A stretch of 64,000 nucleotides of DNA from Pseudomonas rhizophila (lineage in GTDB: Bacteria; Pseudomonadota; Gammaproteobacteria; Pseudomonadales; Pseudomonadaceae): assembly GCF_003033885.1 (NCBI RefSeq), contig NZ_CP024081.1, positions 3,162,046-3,226,045 on the forward strand. The letters are read 5' to 3'. Every line of letters begins with the position of its first letter. The stretch's first letter is position 1. The notes below the pieces were generated by a model. That model worked only from the letters and a program-made list of their open reading frames with translations. It made no database searches and had not been told where the DNA came from. This document shows positions 49,223-57,980 of the stretch, in pieces. The position numbers were made by a program, and so were the translations under genes.

Positions 49223-50378
49223 TCACATTCTCCTGGCGCTTGGGGGTAGATGACGAAGTCGCTGTCGCGCTTTGCCCGGTCGGGCGCTTGCGCAGTAACG
49301 GTTTCAGGCTTTTCCATAACCGCAAGGCGAGCCCCAGTACCAGGCCATCGGGCTGCCATGAATAAAAACTCCAACGCCAGTGCTCCAGTTGTCCGGTCAT
49401 GCGTTCATGCAGTTGATGGCTCGAGTTCTCCAGGCTGACCCGCGAGGCATCGATCCAGCGCCAGTTGTCATCCAGCCCCCAGCGAATCCACTCCTCGAGC
49501 AGAACCCGACCACTGCCCAGGTCGGCATGCTGTGGCAGGAACGCCAGGTTGTAGTCGTACAGTCGTCCCTGATCCAGCAGGCCGAGGCGATAACTGATGC
49601 AGCGACCGTCCAGTTCCAGTATCACCACCCGCACCATGCCCTCGGCGGCGAGCGCAGTGAAGGCGTGATTCATCCATTGCCGACGGCTGGGGTCGGCGAA
49701 AATGCCGACACCTTCTTCTCCTTTCCAACTGGCTGCCTCGACTTCGGCAAGGTCGTGCAGCAGCAGCCCCATGCTGATGGCATCGGGTGTCACCCGGCGG
49801 ATTTGGGCACCGCATGCGGCGATCCGCTTGCGCGCCCGGCGTAACTTGTAGCGCGGATCACCGGATATCTCCTGGCGGTCGCTGTCGCTGATCAAATGCA
49901 CCGGCACCCGGCAACTGAGTCGCCGTTCCCCGGTCGAGCTCAGGGCCATCCAGGCACTGAGGACGCTTCCTTCACCCACCGGTTCGGTCACTTCATTCAA
50001 CTGTAGTAACGCATGGGGCAGATGTTGGCGGATCTGCATCAGCGCCTCTGCCATACCCTCGGCTTCCAGACGTATCAGCGGCGCGATGCGGTCAGCCAAT
50101 GGATAGCCCAAGTGACGCAATACCCGGAAACGCAGCCCACAGATACGTTCGCGCCCCGAAATGAGCGGCAGACACAGGCACAGTGTCTGATCCTGCCAGC
50201 CAAGCAGTATGTTGAGCTGCTGATCTGGCAGCAGCGCAAATTCCGCCGCTTGCAGCCAGGCCAATGTGTTGAACGGTGTAGTGTCGGGCACCAGGGTTCG
50301 CAGCTGTTCATAAGCTGTTGCAGGGAACTGCGCCGCGCCCAAGGAACGGCACCATTGGAACCTGATCGCCATGGACAT
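49194..50378 (-). CDS. GNAT_6/CelD-BcsL-type acetyltransferase
   Basis: 394 residues. The central half matches the GNAT_6 domain of cellulose-synthesis CelD/BcsL proteins (PRYKLRRARKRI, then CISYRLGLLDQGRLYDYNLA), related to FemAB peptidyltransferases. Likely acylates sugars or lipid-linked intermediates of the exopolysaccharide; substrate unproven. ATG at 50378 overlaps the stop of the gene before it by one base (TGATG). A broken copy of its first codons lies at about 51244-51282. Confidence 0.78.
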   Translation of the reverse strand: MSMAIRFQWCRSLGAAQFPATAYEQLRTLVPDTTPFNTLAWLQAAEFALLPDQQLNILLGWQDQTLCLCLPLISGRERICGLRFRVLRHLGYPLADRIAPLIRLEAEGMAEALMQIRQHLPHALLQLNEVTEPVGEGSVLSAWMALSSTGERRLSCRVPVHLISDSDRQEISGDPRYKLRRARKRIAACGAQIRRVTPDAISMGLLLHDLAEVEAASWKGEEGVGIFADPSRRQWMNHAFTALAAEGMVRVVILELDGRCISYRLGLLDQGRLYDYNLAFLPQHADLGSGRVLLEEWIRWGLDDNWRWIDASRVSLENSSHQLHERMTGQLEHWRWSFYSWQPDGLVLGLALRLWKSLKPLLRKRPTGQSATATSSSTPKRQENVNATPSDRQR

Positions 50379-51067
50379 CAGGCCGCCGCAGTGGTGGCGG
50401 ACGGCTGGGCCGGTTTGCGAAACGGGTCCAGTAGTGAGCCGCTATAGAACGTGTCGCGGAAAAAACGCCAGCGGCCAAACAGGCAATACACGTGGGTGAT
50501 TTGTCCGCGCTCCTGATAGTCCATGCGCAGGTGCAGTTTTACGGCTGGAATGTTCTCCAGATCGCAGACGTCGACTACTTTGTCGCTGCCTTTGTCGGCC
50601 ATGGTCTTCCAGAGATCCAATTGCACATCCACCGATAGCTGACTGCCCCAATAGGCGCGGATCATTTCACCGCCGAACTCGAAGAACTCGCCCGGCTTGA
50701 CCGGGAACCAGCAACCATAGAAATGGCGGTCGAAATAGTCGCGTTGACTGCCCCAGATGAAAGCGACGGTGTTGCCCTTGTCGTCCAGATACATCAAGCC
50801 GGTGTGGCCTTCGGCTGCCAGCTCACGCATGGTCTCGACACGGTCGCCGAAGTGAGTGGCGAAAGCGTCGGCGTTGCTGGTAGTGATGACTTCCCTGCGC
50901 AAAAGTGGATAAGGCTTAAGTTTGCAAGGCCGCACAGGACTGACCAGATCCCGCTCCATCCATATCAGTTGGGAGTGAAAAAACACGTAGCGTCTGCACA
51001 GCTTTTTGAGCACGGTGCGCAGGCCTTTCTTCTGAATGCGATCACGCAATTTTTGCAGAACGTTCAT
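50378..51067 (-). CDS. GNAT-like protein of the exopolysaccharide locus, paralogue B
   Basis: 229 residues. Basic N-terminus (LQKLRDRIQKKGLRTVLKKL), then an acyltransferase-like fold: YFDRHFYGCWFPVKPGEF and a C-terminal GNAT-type block with N-I-P-A-V-K-L-H-L-R-M and HVYCLFGRWRFFRDTF. About 72% identical by eye to the adjacent paralogue at 51282-51971, including the length. Probably a decorating acyltransferase. TGATG junction with the next gene. Exact function not recognised. Confidence 0.7.
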   Translation of the reverse strand: MNVLQKLRDRIQKKGLRTVLKKLCRRYVFFHSQLIWMERDLVSPVRPCKLKPYPLLRREVITTSNADAFATHFGDRVETMRELAAEGHTGLMYLDDKGNTVAFIWGSQRDYFDRHFYGCWFPVKPGEFFEFGGEMIRAYWGSQLSVDVQLDLWKTMADKGSDKVVDVCDLENIPAVKLHLRMDYQERGQITHVYCLFGRWRFFRDTFYSGSLLDPFRKPAQPSATTAAA

Positions 51068-51102
51068 AGTGCCTCCTGACGGGTGGCGGGTTGGGAAATG
51101 GC

Positions 51103-51130
51103 CCCCATCGCGAGCTGGCTCGCGATGGGG
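51103..51130. repeat. REP palindrome upstream of paralogue B
   Basis: CCCCATCGCGAGCTGGCTCG followed by CGATGGGG; complete palindrome but without the flanking GTGGGA arm. Confidence 0.7.
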
Positions 51131-51149
51131 TTTTGGCTGACGAGCGCAC

Positions 51150-51282
51150 TCATGCTGATGTCCCCATCAGCCTCCGGCGCATCGGCAGCCAGTCGCTGGG
51201 CAGGATGATCTGTGTCTGCCACGGCGCCACACCGCTGGGACGGCAAGGAGCGACACCATTTGAGCCGGATCGCCATGGACAT
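51150..51282 (-). pseudogene. Fused remnant: GNAT_6 start joined to flippase end (duplication scar)
   Basis: Read on the minus strand from 51282, it begins MSMAIRLKWCRSL, a copy of the GNAT_6 start (MSMAIRFQWCRSL). At about 51241-51248 it switches to a copy of the end of the flippase gene, which in its own frame reads WQTQIILPSDWLPMRRRLMG, and ends at the flippase-type stop at 51150-51152. This is the junction expected from a tandem duplication of the segment flippase-end / paralogue / GNAT-start. It encodes nothing functional by itself. Confidence 0.85.
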
Positions 51283-51971
51283 CAGGCCGCCGCAGTCGAT
51301 GCAACCGGCTGATCCGGTTTTTGAAAAGCGCCCAGTGCCGAGCCGCGGTAAAACGTGTCGCGGAAAAACCGCCAGTGACCGAACAGGCGATACACGTGGG
51401 TGATCTTGCCGCGCTCCTGGAAGCCCATGCGCAGGTGCATCTTGATCGCCGGGATGTTTTGCAAGTCGCAGACATCGACCATCGTGTCGCAACCTTTGTC
51501 AGCCATGATCTTCCAAATTTCCAACTGCATGTCCGCCGACATCCTGGAACCCCAGTAGGCACGGATCATCTCGCCACCGAACTGAAAGTACTCGCCAGGC
51601 TGGATCGGGAAGTTGCAGCGATAGAAATGGCGGTCGAAATAGTCTCGCGTACTGCCCCAGGCGAAACCCACGGTGTCGCCTTGAGCATCCAGGTACATCA
51701 AGCCTGTGTAGCCCTCCGCCGCCAGCTCGCGCATGGTTTTGACGCGGTCGCCGAAGTGCCGGGCAAACGCGTCGGCATTGCTGACCGTGATGAACTCCAG
51801 GCGCATTGGTGGGTAGGGTTTGAGGTTATGCGGGGGAAGCGGGGTCCGCACATCGTGCTCCAGCCACACCAGTCGGGAGTGGAAATACGCGTAGCGCCTG
51901 AACAGCTGTTTGAGCACAGCGCGCAGGCCTTTCTTCTGGATGCGATCACGCAATTTTTGCAGGGACTTCAT
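51282..51971 (-). CDS. GNAT-like protein of the exopolysaccharide locus, paralogue A
   Basis: 229 residues, same domain layout as paralogue B (YFDRHFYRCNFPIQPGEYF and a C-terminal block around HLRMGFQERGKITHVYRLFG). ATG at 51971 follows AGGAGGCACC, the same upstream sequence as in paralogue B; longer in-frame starts run through REP DNA and are rejected. Its stop overlaps the first codon of the GNAT_6 remnant exactly as paralogue B overlaps the intact GNAT_6 gene. Confidence 0.7.
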   Translation of the reverse strand: MKSLQKLRDRIQKKGLRAVLKQLFRRYAYFHSRLVWLEHDVRTPLPPHNLKPYPPMRLEFITVSNADAFARHFGDRVKTMRELAAEGYTGLMYLDAQGDTVGFAWGSTRDYFDRHFYRCNFPIQPGEYFQFGGEMIRAYWGSRMSADMQLEIWKIMADKGCDTMVDVCDLQNIPAIKMHLRMGFQERGKITHVYRLFGHWRFFRDTFYRGSALGAFQKPDQPVASTAAA

Positions 51972-52090
51972 GGTGCCTCCTGACGGGTGGCGTGGTGGGA
52001 GAAACGAGGTGTGTTCCAGTCCATGGCAAAACAGGGTGTCCCCGGGCAGGAGATACCCGATCTGAGGGGTTTGCATAAGCTCCGGGCCGA

Positions 52091-52189
52091 CCCCATCGCG
52101 AGCAGGCTCGCTCCCACATTGGAGGTGTAGCGGCCGCAGCTCTTGTGTTCGGCGGCGAGCCACTGTGGGAGCGAGCCTGCTCGCGATGA
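52091..52189. repeat. REP inverted pair before paralogue A
   Basis: Elements at about 52091-52118 and 52164-52189, in the spacer between the flippase gene and paralogue A. This spacer interrupts the otherwise overlapping gene chain. Confidence 0.85.
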
Positions 52190-52210
52190 CGATCTGCCTG
52201 ACGACGGCGT

Positions 52211-53515
52211 TCATGCGGATTTCCCCATCAGCATCTGCCGCATTGGCAGCAGGTCACTGGGCAGGATGATCAGCGTCTGCCATAGCGCCACGCCACTGAG
52301 GCGGCAGTACATCGTCAGTAGCGCGACGGTCACGGCCATATAGGCGATCGAAGACGCCGCGGCGGCCCCGACGATGCCGTAACGCGGAATCAGGATCAGG
52401 TTCAATGCCAGGTTCAATAACGCTCCCACACCCATCAGCAGTGAAACCGTGCCGGGCCGGTTCTTGCCCAGCAGATCCAGGCGCAGGATGCTCGCGTAGC
52501 ACAATCCGAACAGCCCCGGCAGCAGCGCCAGCAAGGCGGGATAGGCTGGTTGGTAGGCCGCGCCGAACAGCGTGACGATCAGCCATTCACCAATCAGTGC
52601 CATGCCCAGGCAGGCGCCGAGCATGACCGTGGCGGTCAGGCGCAGGGCCAGAGGCGTCAGGCGTTTCATGTCGGAGTCCTGCTGCAACAAACGCTTCATC
52701 AGCGGCGTGGTGACCGCCTCAGGCACAATCAGCAGCAGTTCGGCGGCGGCGCTGGCCATGGCGTAATGGCCCAGGGCAGTGCTGCCCAGCAGGGCGCCGA
52801 TGAACAGGTAGTCCGAGCGCAGTACCACTTGCTGGAACAGTAAATCGGGGTGGCTGCGGGCACCGTAGCGCAACAGCTCCTTCTGGTTGGAGCGATCCCA
52901 TTGCAGGGTGAACCTGTGGTCCCGCCGCAGCCAGACCCAACCGGCCAATACCACCAGGCTCAGACCCGCCAGCCAACTGATCAGTGCGGCCTCCAGGGCG
53001 GTGTCTTTCCACATCCAGAACAGCGCCAGAAACAGCAACAGCGGCGCCAGGGATTCCATCAGCCGCAGGGCATTGAAGGCGCCAACGCCGCCGGACGCAT
53101 TGTGCAGTGTCAGCAGGCCGCTCTTGAGCACGGTCAACGGCACGGCCAACAGCAGCAGCCACGCCAACAGTCCCAACTGTGTGGTGATGTCCAGTTCGCC
53201 GCCGAATTCGCGCACCAGTGCCACCACCAGCACCGTCAATAACCCGGCCAACAGGCAGCCGAAGACCAGCACCTGGCTGAGCAGCAGGCCCATCGAGCGT
53301 TGTTGAGCCGCTTGATAGCCCACGGCCGAATTCAAGCCGCCACTGGTGACGGCGCTGATCAGGTCCGGCAGGGTGCTTAGCAGGGCGAACAGCCCGCGTT
53401 CACTGGGCCCCAGGATCCGCGCCAGCAGCACATTGCGCAGCAGGCGCAGGCCGATCATCGCCAGGCGCGTGCCCATGCTCAGCGCCAAGTGCTTGAGGTA
53501 GTGGCCGCGGCTCAT
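52211..53515 (-). CDS. Wzx-like polysaccharide flippase
   Basis: 434 residues, twelve to fourteen hydrophobic segments, MATE/MOP superfamily (polysaccharide biosynthesis protein). N-terminus LRLLRNVLLARILGPSERGL is typical. It would flip the lipid-linked repeat unit to the periplasm. Its ATG overlaps the deacetylase stop (ATGA). Its last codons are duplicated in the scar at 51150-51243. Confidence 0.88.
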   Translation of the reverse strand: MSRGHYLKHLALSMGTRLAMIGLRLLRNVLLARILGPSERGLFALLSTLPDLISAVTSGGLNSAVGYQAAQQRSMGLLLSQVLVFGCLLAGLLTVLVVALVREFGGELDITTQLGLLAWLLLLAVPLTVLKSGLLTLHNASGGVGAFNALRLMESLAPLLLFLALFWMWKDTALEAALISWLAGLSLVVLAGWVWLRRDHRFTLQWDRSNQKELLRYGARSHPDLLFQQVVLRSDYLFIGALLGSTALGHYAMASAAAELLLIVPEAVTTPLMKRLLQQDSDMKRLTPLALRLTATVMLGACLGMALIGEWLIVTLFGAAYQPAYPALLALLPGLFGLCYASILRLDLLGKNRPGTVSLLMGVGALLNLALNLILIPRYGIVGAAAASSIAYMAVTVALLTMYCRLSGVALWQTLIILPSDLLPMRQMLMGKSA

Positions 53516-54516
53516 GGGCGTGTCCCCCGGCGAATGCGCCAGGCCAGCAATTCAGGGTGCTGGGCATTGCGTTGGCTGACGCCGAAGCGTGGCAGGTTCA
53601 ATGGATCGCCGTCGGTGCGATACAAGCCGGTTTCGGTGCCCAGGGCAAATGGGAAACCGTGGGCTGCCACCTGTTGACGCACGCGCTCATCGTGATCGCC
53701 GTTGGGGTAGCAATACACCGGCAGCGGCTGGGCGCAACCGTTCTCCAGGGCAGCCCGACTGCGGCTCAGCTCTTCGTGCAGACGCTGATCATCCAGCGCG
53801 GTGAGAATTGCGTGGCTGGCACCATGGGGGCCGAAGCGGATGAGCCCGGAATCTTCCAGCATTCGTACCTGGAACCAGTCCAGGGCCTGGGGCTGGGCGC
53901 CCGTGGGACAGGCGTCGGTGAGGTCGTTCAAGACCTGCGGGTCAAGGCTCTTGAGGCTCTGCAGATAGTGCATCAGCGACAGGCTGCGGCGCTGCTCATC
54001 CAAGTCATCGAGCATCACCGGCAATGGCCGGCCGGCGTGCTGCAAATGCTCGATCAACGAGTGTCGCGCCACTTGGCCATGGCTGCCCCACAGGGTTTCG
54101 CCGATGCTTTCCCACCAGAAGTGCTGGCGGCTGCCGATGAAGTCGGTGGACAGGAAAATACTCGCCGGCACCTGGTATTGGCGCAGCAAAGGAAAGGCAT
54201 TCATCGCGTTGTCGCGCCAGCCGTCGTCGAAGGTCAGCGCCACTCGCGGGCGATTCGGGACGCTTTCAGGATCGGCCAGCAGCAGGCTCATCAAGGGCAC
54301 GCATTCGAAATAGCGTTGCAGCCAGATCAGCAAGCGCTCGAAAGCCTCAGGTCCCACGCACAATTCGTTGCGATGGGGCAGTTCGGCGGCGCGGTCATTG
54401 TTAAGGACCCGGTGCAGCATCAGAATCACGCCGGCGCCACGCAACGGACCACGGCCCAGGGACGTGTTCAGGTACAGCCAGCCGCCGGTGCGCTTGCAGA
54501 CTTGTTTGATGGACAT
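53512..54516 (-). CDS. Polysaccharide deacetylase (NodB/CE4 family)
   Basis: 334 residues. NodB motif 1 VALTFDDGWRDN contains the catalytic and metal-binding aspartates; the metal histidines are in FGPHGASHAIL. CE4 enzymes remove acetyl groups from amino sugars, often adjusting polymer charge. No signal peptide is evident, so it may act on cytoplasmic lipid-linked intermediates. ATG 54516 has AAGGAGACGG upstream; an upstream in-frame start at 54552 is disfavoured. Confidence 0.86.
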   Translation of the reverse strand: MSIKQVCKRTGGWLYLNTSLGRGPLRGAGVILMLHRVLNNDRAAELPHRNELCVGPEAFERLLIWLQRYFECVPLMSLLLADPESVPNRPRVALTFDDGWRDNAMNAFPLLRQYQVPASIFLSTDFIGSRQHFWWESIGETLWGSHGQVARHSLIEHLQHAGRPLPVMLDDLDEQRRSLSLMHYLQSLKSLDPQVLNDLTDACPTGAQPQALDWFQVRMLEDSGLIRFGPHGASHAILTALDDQRLHEELSRSRAALENGCAQPLPVYCYPNGDHDERVRQQVAAHGFPFALGTETGLYRTDGDPLNLPRFGVSQRNAQHPELLAWRIRRGTRP

Positions 54517-54527
54517 GGGCCGTCTCC

Positions 54528-55664
54528 TTAGCGGTTCTGCTCGGGGTTCCATTGGCTATAACGATGACCTCGCAGAAACTGCCACAGCCCGATGCTCATG
54601 CCCGCCAGCGTCACCAGCACGAACGCCGCCAGGCGAAAGGGCCTGGGCAATCGGTGGCCTACGTCCAGTAAGCCGATCATTGCAATGGCGTAGCCGAGCA
54701 GTTGCGCCACCAGGCTCAGGCGATAGAACAGATGTTCATTCCACAGCCAGGCGTTGCTCAGCAGCAGCGGCAATAGCAACACCGGCGCCAGACGGCGGAT
54801 CAGTTTGTGACTGATCAGGCCGATGGCGTAGAGCCCGTGACGAAGAGGGTTGAGCAACTGCCGGCGCTGGGCCAGGCTTTGCAGGCCGCCAACGGTGACC
54901 CGCTGGCGACGGCGAAACTGTTTGTCGGCTTCGTCCACGCCTTGATCGGTGACCCGGGCCAGTGGCGCATACACGATGGACTTGCCCGCCGCCGGCGCAC
55001 AGGTGCTGAGGAAGAAGTCGTCGTTGACCTGCGCCGGTATGGGTTCAAACAGTTCGCGCCGCAGGGCCAGCAAGGCGCCGTCGGCCGAGACCATGCAACC
55101 TGTGCGGCTCTCTACCTGACGCAGCCAGCCTTCGTAGTGCCGATACAGGCTATCGCCCAGGCTCAGGCCCTTGCCCGGCACGGGGATTTCCATATGCCCG
55201 GCACAGGCGCCGACTTGCGGATCGCCCAGCGGGGCCAACAGGTGGCCAAGGGTATCGGCGGCCCATTGGTTGTCGGCGTCGGTGAACACCAGGATCTCTC
55301 CAGTGCTGTGGGCCACGCCGGTATTCAGGGCGGCGGCCTTGCCCTGGCGCGGCAGGTCGAGCACGGTGATGCGCGGGTCGATGACCCGCCGAGCGCAGGC
55401 CACTGTGTCGTCGGTGGAGCCGTCGCTGGCCAGGATGATTTGCAGCGAGCGCGCCGGGTAGTCCTGGGCCAGCAAGGTGCGCAGTTTCTCTTCGATGTGC
55501 CGTGCCTCGTTGTGGGCGGCAATGACAATGCTGACGTCCATCGGCAACGCCGGCCCGTAGCGCCGGAGTGGAAAAAGTGGCGCCAGCAGACTCAGCATCA
55601 ACGGATAACCGAGGTAGGCGTACACCGGCAGCAACAGGCACGACCAGTAAAGAAATTCAGCCAC
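54528..55664 (-). CDS. Membrane glycosyltransferase, family 2 (processive type)
   Basis: 378 residues with GTG start after CAGGAGACC. N-terminal membrane segment, GT-A fold with VSIVIAAHNEARHIEEKL, LASDGSTDD and DADN, acceptor motif region and QFRRRQRVTVGG (a QxxRW-like signature of processive synthases), then three to four C-terminal membrane segments. Adds sugars during repeat-unit assembly at the inner face of the membrane. Overlaps the preceding gene by 8 bases. Confidence 0.87.
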   Translation of the reverse strand: MAEFLYWSCLLLPVYAYLGYPLMLSLLAPLFPLRRYGPALPMDVSIVIAAHNEARHIEEKLRTLLAQDYPARSLQIILASDGSTDDTVACARRVIDPRITVLDLPRQGKAAALNTGVAHSTGEILVFTDADNQWAADTLGHLLAPLGDPQVGACAGHMEIPVPGKGLSLGDSLYRHYEGWLRQVESRTGCMVSADGALLALRRELFEPIPAQVNDDFFLSTCAPAAGKSIVYAPLARVTDQGVDEADKQFRRRQRVTVGGLQSLAQRRQLLNPLRHGLYAIGLISHKLIRRLAPVLLLPLLLSNAWLWNEHLFYRLSLVAQLLGYAIAMIGLLDVGHRLPRPFRLAAFVLVTLAGMSIGLWQFLRGHRYSQWNPEQNR

Positions 55665-56613
55665 GGGCAGGTCTCCTGACGTTCCAATGACATAGGTTGA
55701 GAAGCAATGCGGCGCCGGTCAGGTGCAAGCGCACCCCGTGCAAGGCCCACAGTTGCAGCGTCAGGCGCAGGTCACGCCCGCTTTGACGCAGACTGAGGAA
55801 CAACGCGGGCAGAGAGGTCAGCAACAGCAGCATCAGCGCGATGCGCGGCTGGCCCTGGAACAGAGCGACCAACGCCAGAAAGTCCAGGCCCCAGGCACCG
55901 ATGGACAGCGCCGGAAAACGCAGCAGGCGCAGACTCGGCCCATGGCTGCGCAGCAACTGCAAATGGCTGCCCTGGCGCCACAGTTCCTTGCTCATCCACT
56001 CCCGCCAACTGCCTTCGTAACCCCAATGCAGGGCCACGTTTTCATTGACCAGCAGCAACTGCGCCCCGGCGTTGCGCAGGCGCAGGGAAAAGTCCTTGTC
56101 TTCGCCCGTGCGCAGGGTTTCGTCGAACCCCCCGACCTGCTCAAACCACTGGCGACGCAACAACAGGTTGGCGCTGGGCAGCCACTGCACCCGGTGCAAG
56201 GGACGCGAGCCTGGGCGTTGGCTGCGGCGTTGCCAGGCTTGAGCGAACCAAGGCGCCTGAGCGGGGGTGTCCAGGTCCAGGCCCAGCACATCGCCCTGGC
56301 CTTGGAGTTCCAGCAGCAGCTTGAGCCAGTTGGCCGGCATCTCGATGTCGGCGTCGATGAACGCCAGCCATTCCCCATGGGCGATGGCCGCACCGCGGTT
56401 GCGCAGGGCGCCGATGTGCACGCCGGGCACGATCAGCACGCGCGCCCCCAGTTCGTTGGCAATGCGCGGCCCATGATCGTCCGAGCCGTTGTCCACCACG
56501 ATCAACTCACAGTCCAGTTGCGCCTGGCGAGCGGCTTCCTGCGCCGCCAGCAACGTACGGCCAATGTGTCGGGCCTCGTTGAACATCGGGATCACAATGC
56601 TGATGCGGCTCAT
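55657..56613 (-). CDS. Glycosyltransferase family 2
   Basis: 318 residues. GT-A fold: ISIVIPMFNEARHIGRTL, VVDNGSDDHG, metal site FIDADIEMP, acceptor-side GEDKDFSLRLRNAG, and a C-terminal hydrophobic helix pair (about 240-310). ATG 56613 is at the family start MSRISIVIPMFN; the frame is open further upstream within the polymerase gene. Its start overlaps the polymerase stop by four bases. Confidence 0.87.
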   Translation of the reverse strand: MSRISIVIPMFNEARHIGRTLLAAQEAARQAQLDCELIVVDNGSDDHGPRIANELGARVLIVPGVHIGALRNRGAAIAHGEWLAFIDADIEMPANWLKLLLELQGQGDVLGLDLDTPAQAPWFAQAWQRRSQRPGSRPLHRVQWLPSANLLLRRQWFEQVGGFDETLRTGEDKDFSLRLRNAGAQLLLVNENVALHWGYEGSWREWMSKELWRQGSHLQLLRSHGPSLRLLRFPALSIGAWGLDFLALVALFQGQPRIALMLLLLTSLPALFLSLRQSGRDLRLTLQLWALHGVRLHLTGAALLLNLCHWNVRRPARG

Positions 56614-57980
56614 GGACGGGCCTCCTGCGGTGTTGCCTGTTCGGCGTCGTAGCGCAACACGCTGGTGATGGCGAGCATGATCCACAGCAACTTATGGTTG
56701 GGGGCGCTGAGGAACATCAAAAACAGCGCCAGCGACAGGAAACTCATGCCCAGGTGCGTCAGCAGGTCCGCCTGCACCCAGTCCCGACGTTGCAACCAGA
56801 GCTGGCGGGCGCGCCACAGGTTGTAGAGGCCCAGGCCGATCATGCCGACGAACATCAGCCCGCCAGGGATGCCGATCTCGCTGAAGATTTCCAGGTAAGT
56901 GTTGTGGGCCCGGCGATACAGATCCCCCAGCTTGCGATTGGCCGAGAACGCCTTGGCGTAGCCCGTGGGGGCGTAGTGCAGCGGGAACGTGCCCGGGCCG
57001 CTGCCCAGCACCGGGTTCTCGCGGATCATTTTGCTGCCGACCACGATGTACGAGGCACGACGGCCCAGGGATTCGTCTTTGTGGGCACTGGCGCCGGCGC
57101 TGAGGATGCTCAGCGACTGGATGCGCGCCACGTAGCCGGCCGGCATCACCGCAATCACCAAGGGAATCATGATTGCCAGCCCGAGCATGGCGAAGCCCAG
57201 GTGTCGCGGGCGGATGCGCGGCATTTGGGCACGATAGTGATAGAGGCCAATCACCAGGCTAAGCAACAGCACCACCAGCCCCGAGCGCGATTCGGTCTTG
57301 GTCATGCCGCCCAGCAGCAGGATGAAACAGCCACCCCAGAACAATCGGTGTAGCAGGTTCGGGCTGCGCAACACCAGCAACAACGCCATCGGCACGGTAA
57401 AGGCGATCAACAGGGCAAAGGCGTTCGGGTCTTCCAGCAGGCCGGATGCGCGGCCCTGGTCCTGGTATTTGACCGAAAACATTGCCAGCACGCAGGTGGT
57501 GGTCACGCTCAGGGTCATCAGTCGGCAGAACAGGTCCAGGTTCAGCTCGCGCCCGATCAGCAGGGTAATCACGAACAGAATCAGCCCTACCATCAGTTCG
57601 CGCAGATGGGTCATGGACAGGCCCAGGTTCTGCGACAGCATCAGGCTCAGGCCATAGAGCATCATGAAGGCGATCAGCGGCCGCCAGATATTGCTGCGCA
57701 AGCGTGATGAGGGAATCTGGCGCAGGGCCAGTTGCAGCATCAGGATCAGAATCAGCGCCACGCCGAAGAATTTGCTGCCCGAAAAAGCATTCTCCTTGAA
57801 CAGACCTTCGAACGGCACCAGCGCCGCAATGCCCAGCAAGCCCCAGCCGGGTTTGCGGTACAGCACGGCGACGCCCACCAGGCCGAGCACCGCTCCCGGC
57901 GCCAGGAAGGGATAGGGGCTGGCCAGCAACGCCAGGCAAACCAGGCCCAGCAGACTGACGATCGAGAGCGGGACAATCAT
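56610..57980 (-). CDS. O-antigen ligase/Wzy-like polymerase
   Basis: 456 residues with about twelve membrane segments and a large periplasmic loop holding the Wzy_C-type motif (SGPGTFPLHYAP, then RRAHNTYLEIFSEIGIPGG). In a locus with a Wzx flippase and Wzz it most likely acts as the repeat-unit polymerase. Its ATG overlaps the glycosyltransferase stop by four bases. Confidence 0.85.
   Translation of the reverse strand: MIVPLSIVSLLGLVCLALLASPYPFLAPGAVLGLVGVAVLYRKPGWGLLGIAALVPFEGLFKENAFSGSKFFGVALILILMLQLALRQIPSSRLRSNIWRPLIAFMMLYGLSLMLSQNLGLSMTHLRELMVGLILFVITLLIGRELNLDLFCRLMTLSVTTTCVLAMFSVKYQDQGRASGLLEDPNAFALLIAFTVPMALLLVLRSPNLLHRLFWGGCFILLLGGMTKTESRSGLVVLLLSLVIGLYHYRAQMPRIRPRHLGFAMLGLAIMIPLVIAVMPAGYVARIQSLSILSAGASAHKDESLGRRASYIVVGSKMIRENPVLGSGPGTFPLHYAPTGYAKAFSANRKLGDLYRRAHNTYLEIFSEIGIPGGLMFVGMIGLGLYNLWRARQLWLQRRDWVQADLLTHLGMSFLSLALFLMFLSAPNHKLLWIMLAITSVLRYDAEQATPQEARP

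Noticed and set aside
52003-52214. Extended N-terminus for paralogue A (to 52214)
   Set aside because: The extension translates REP DNA; the ATG at 51971 has AGGAGG and matches the start of paralogue B.
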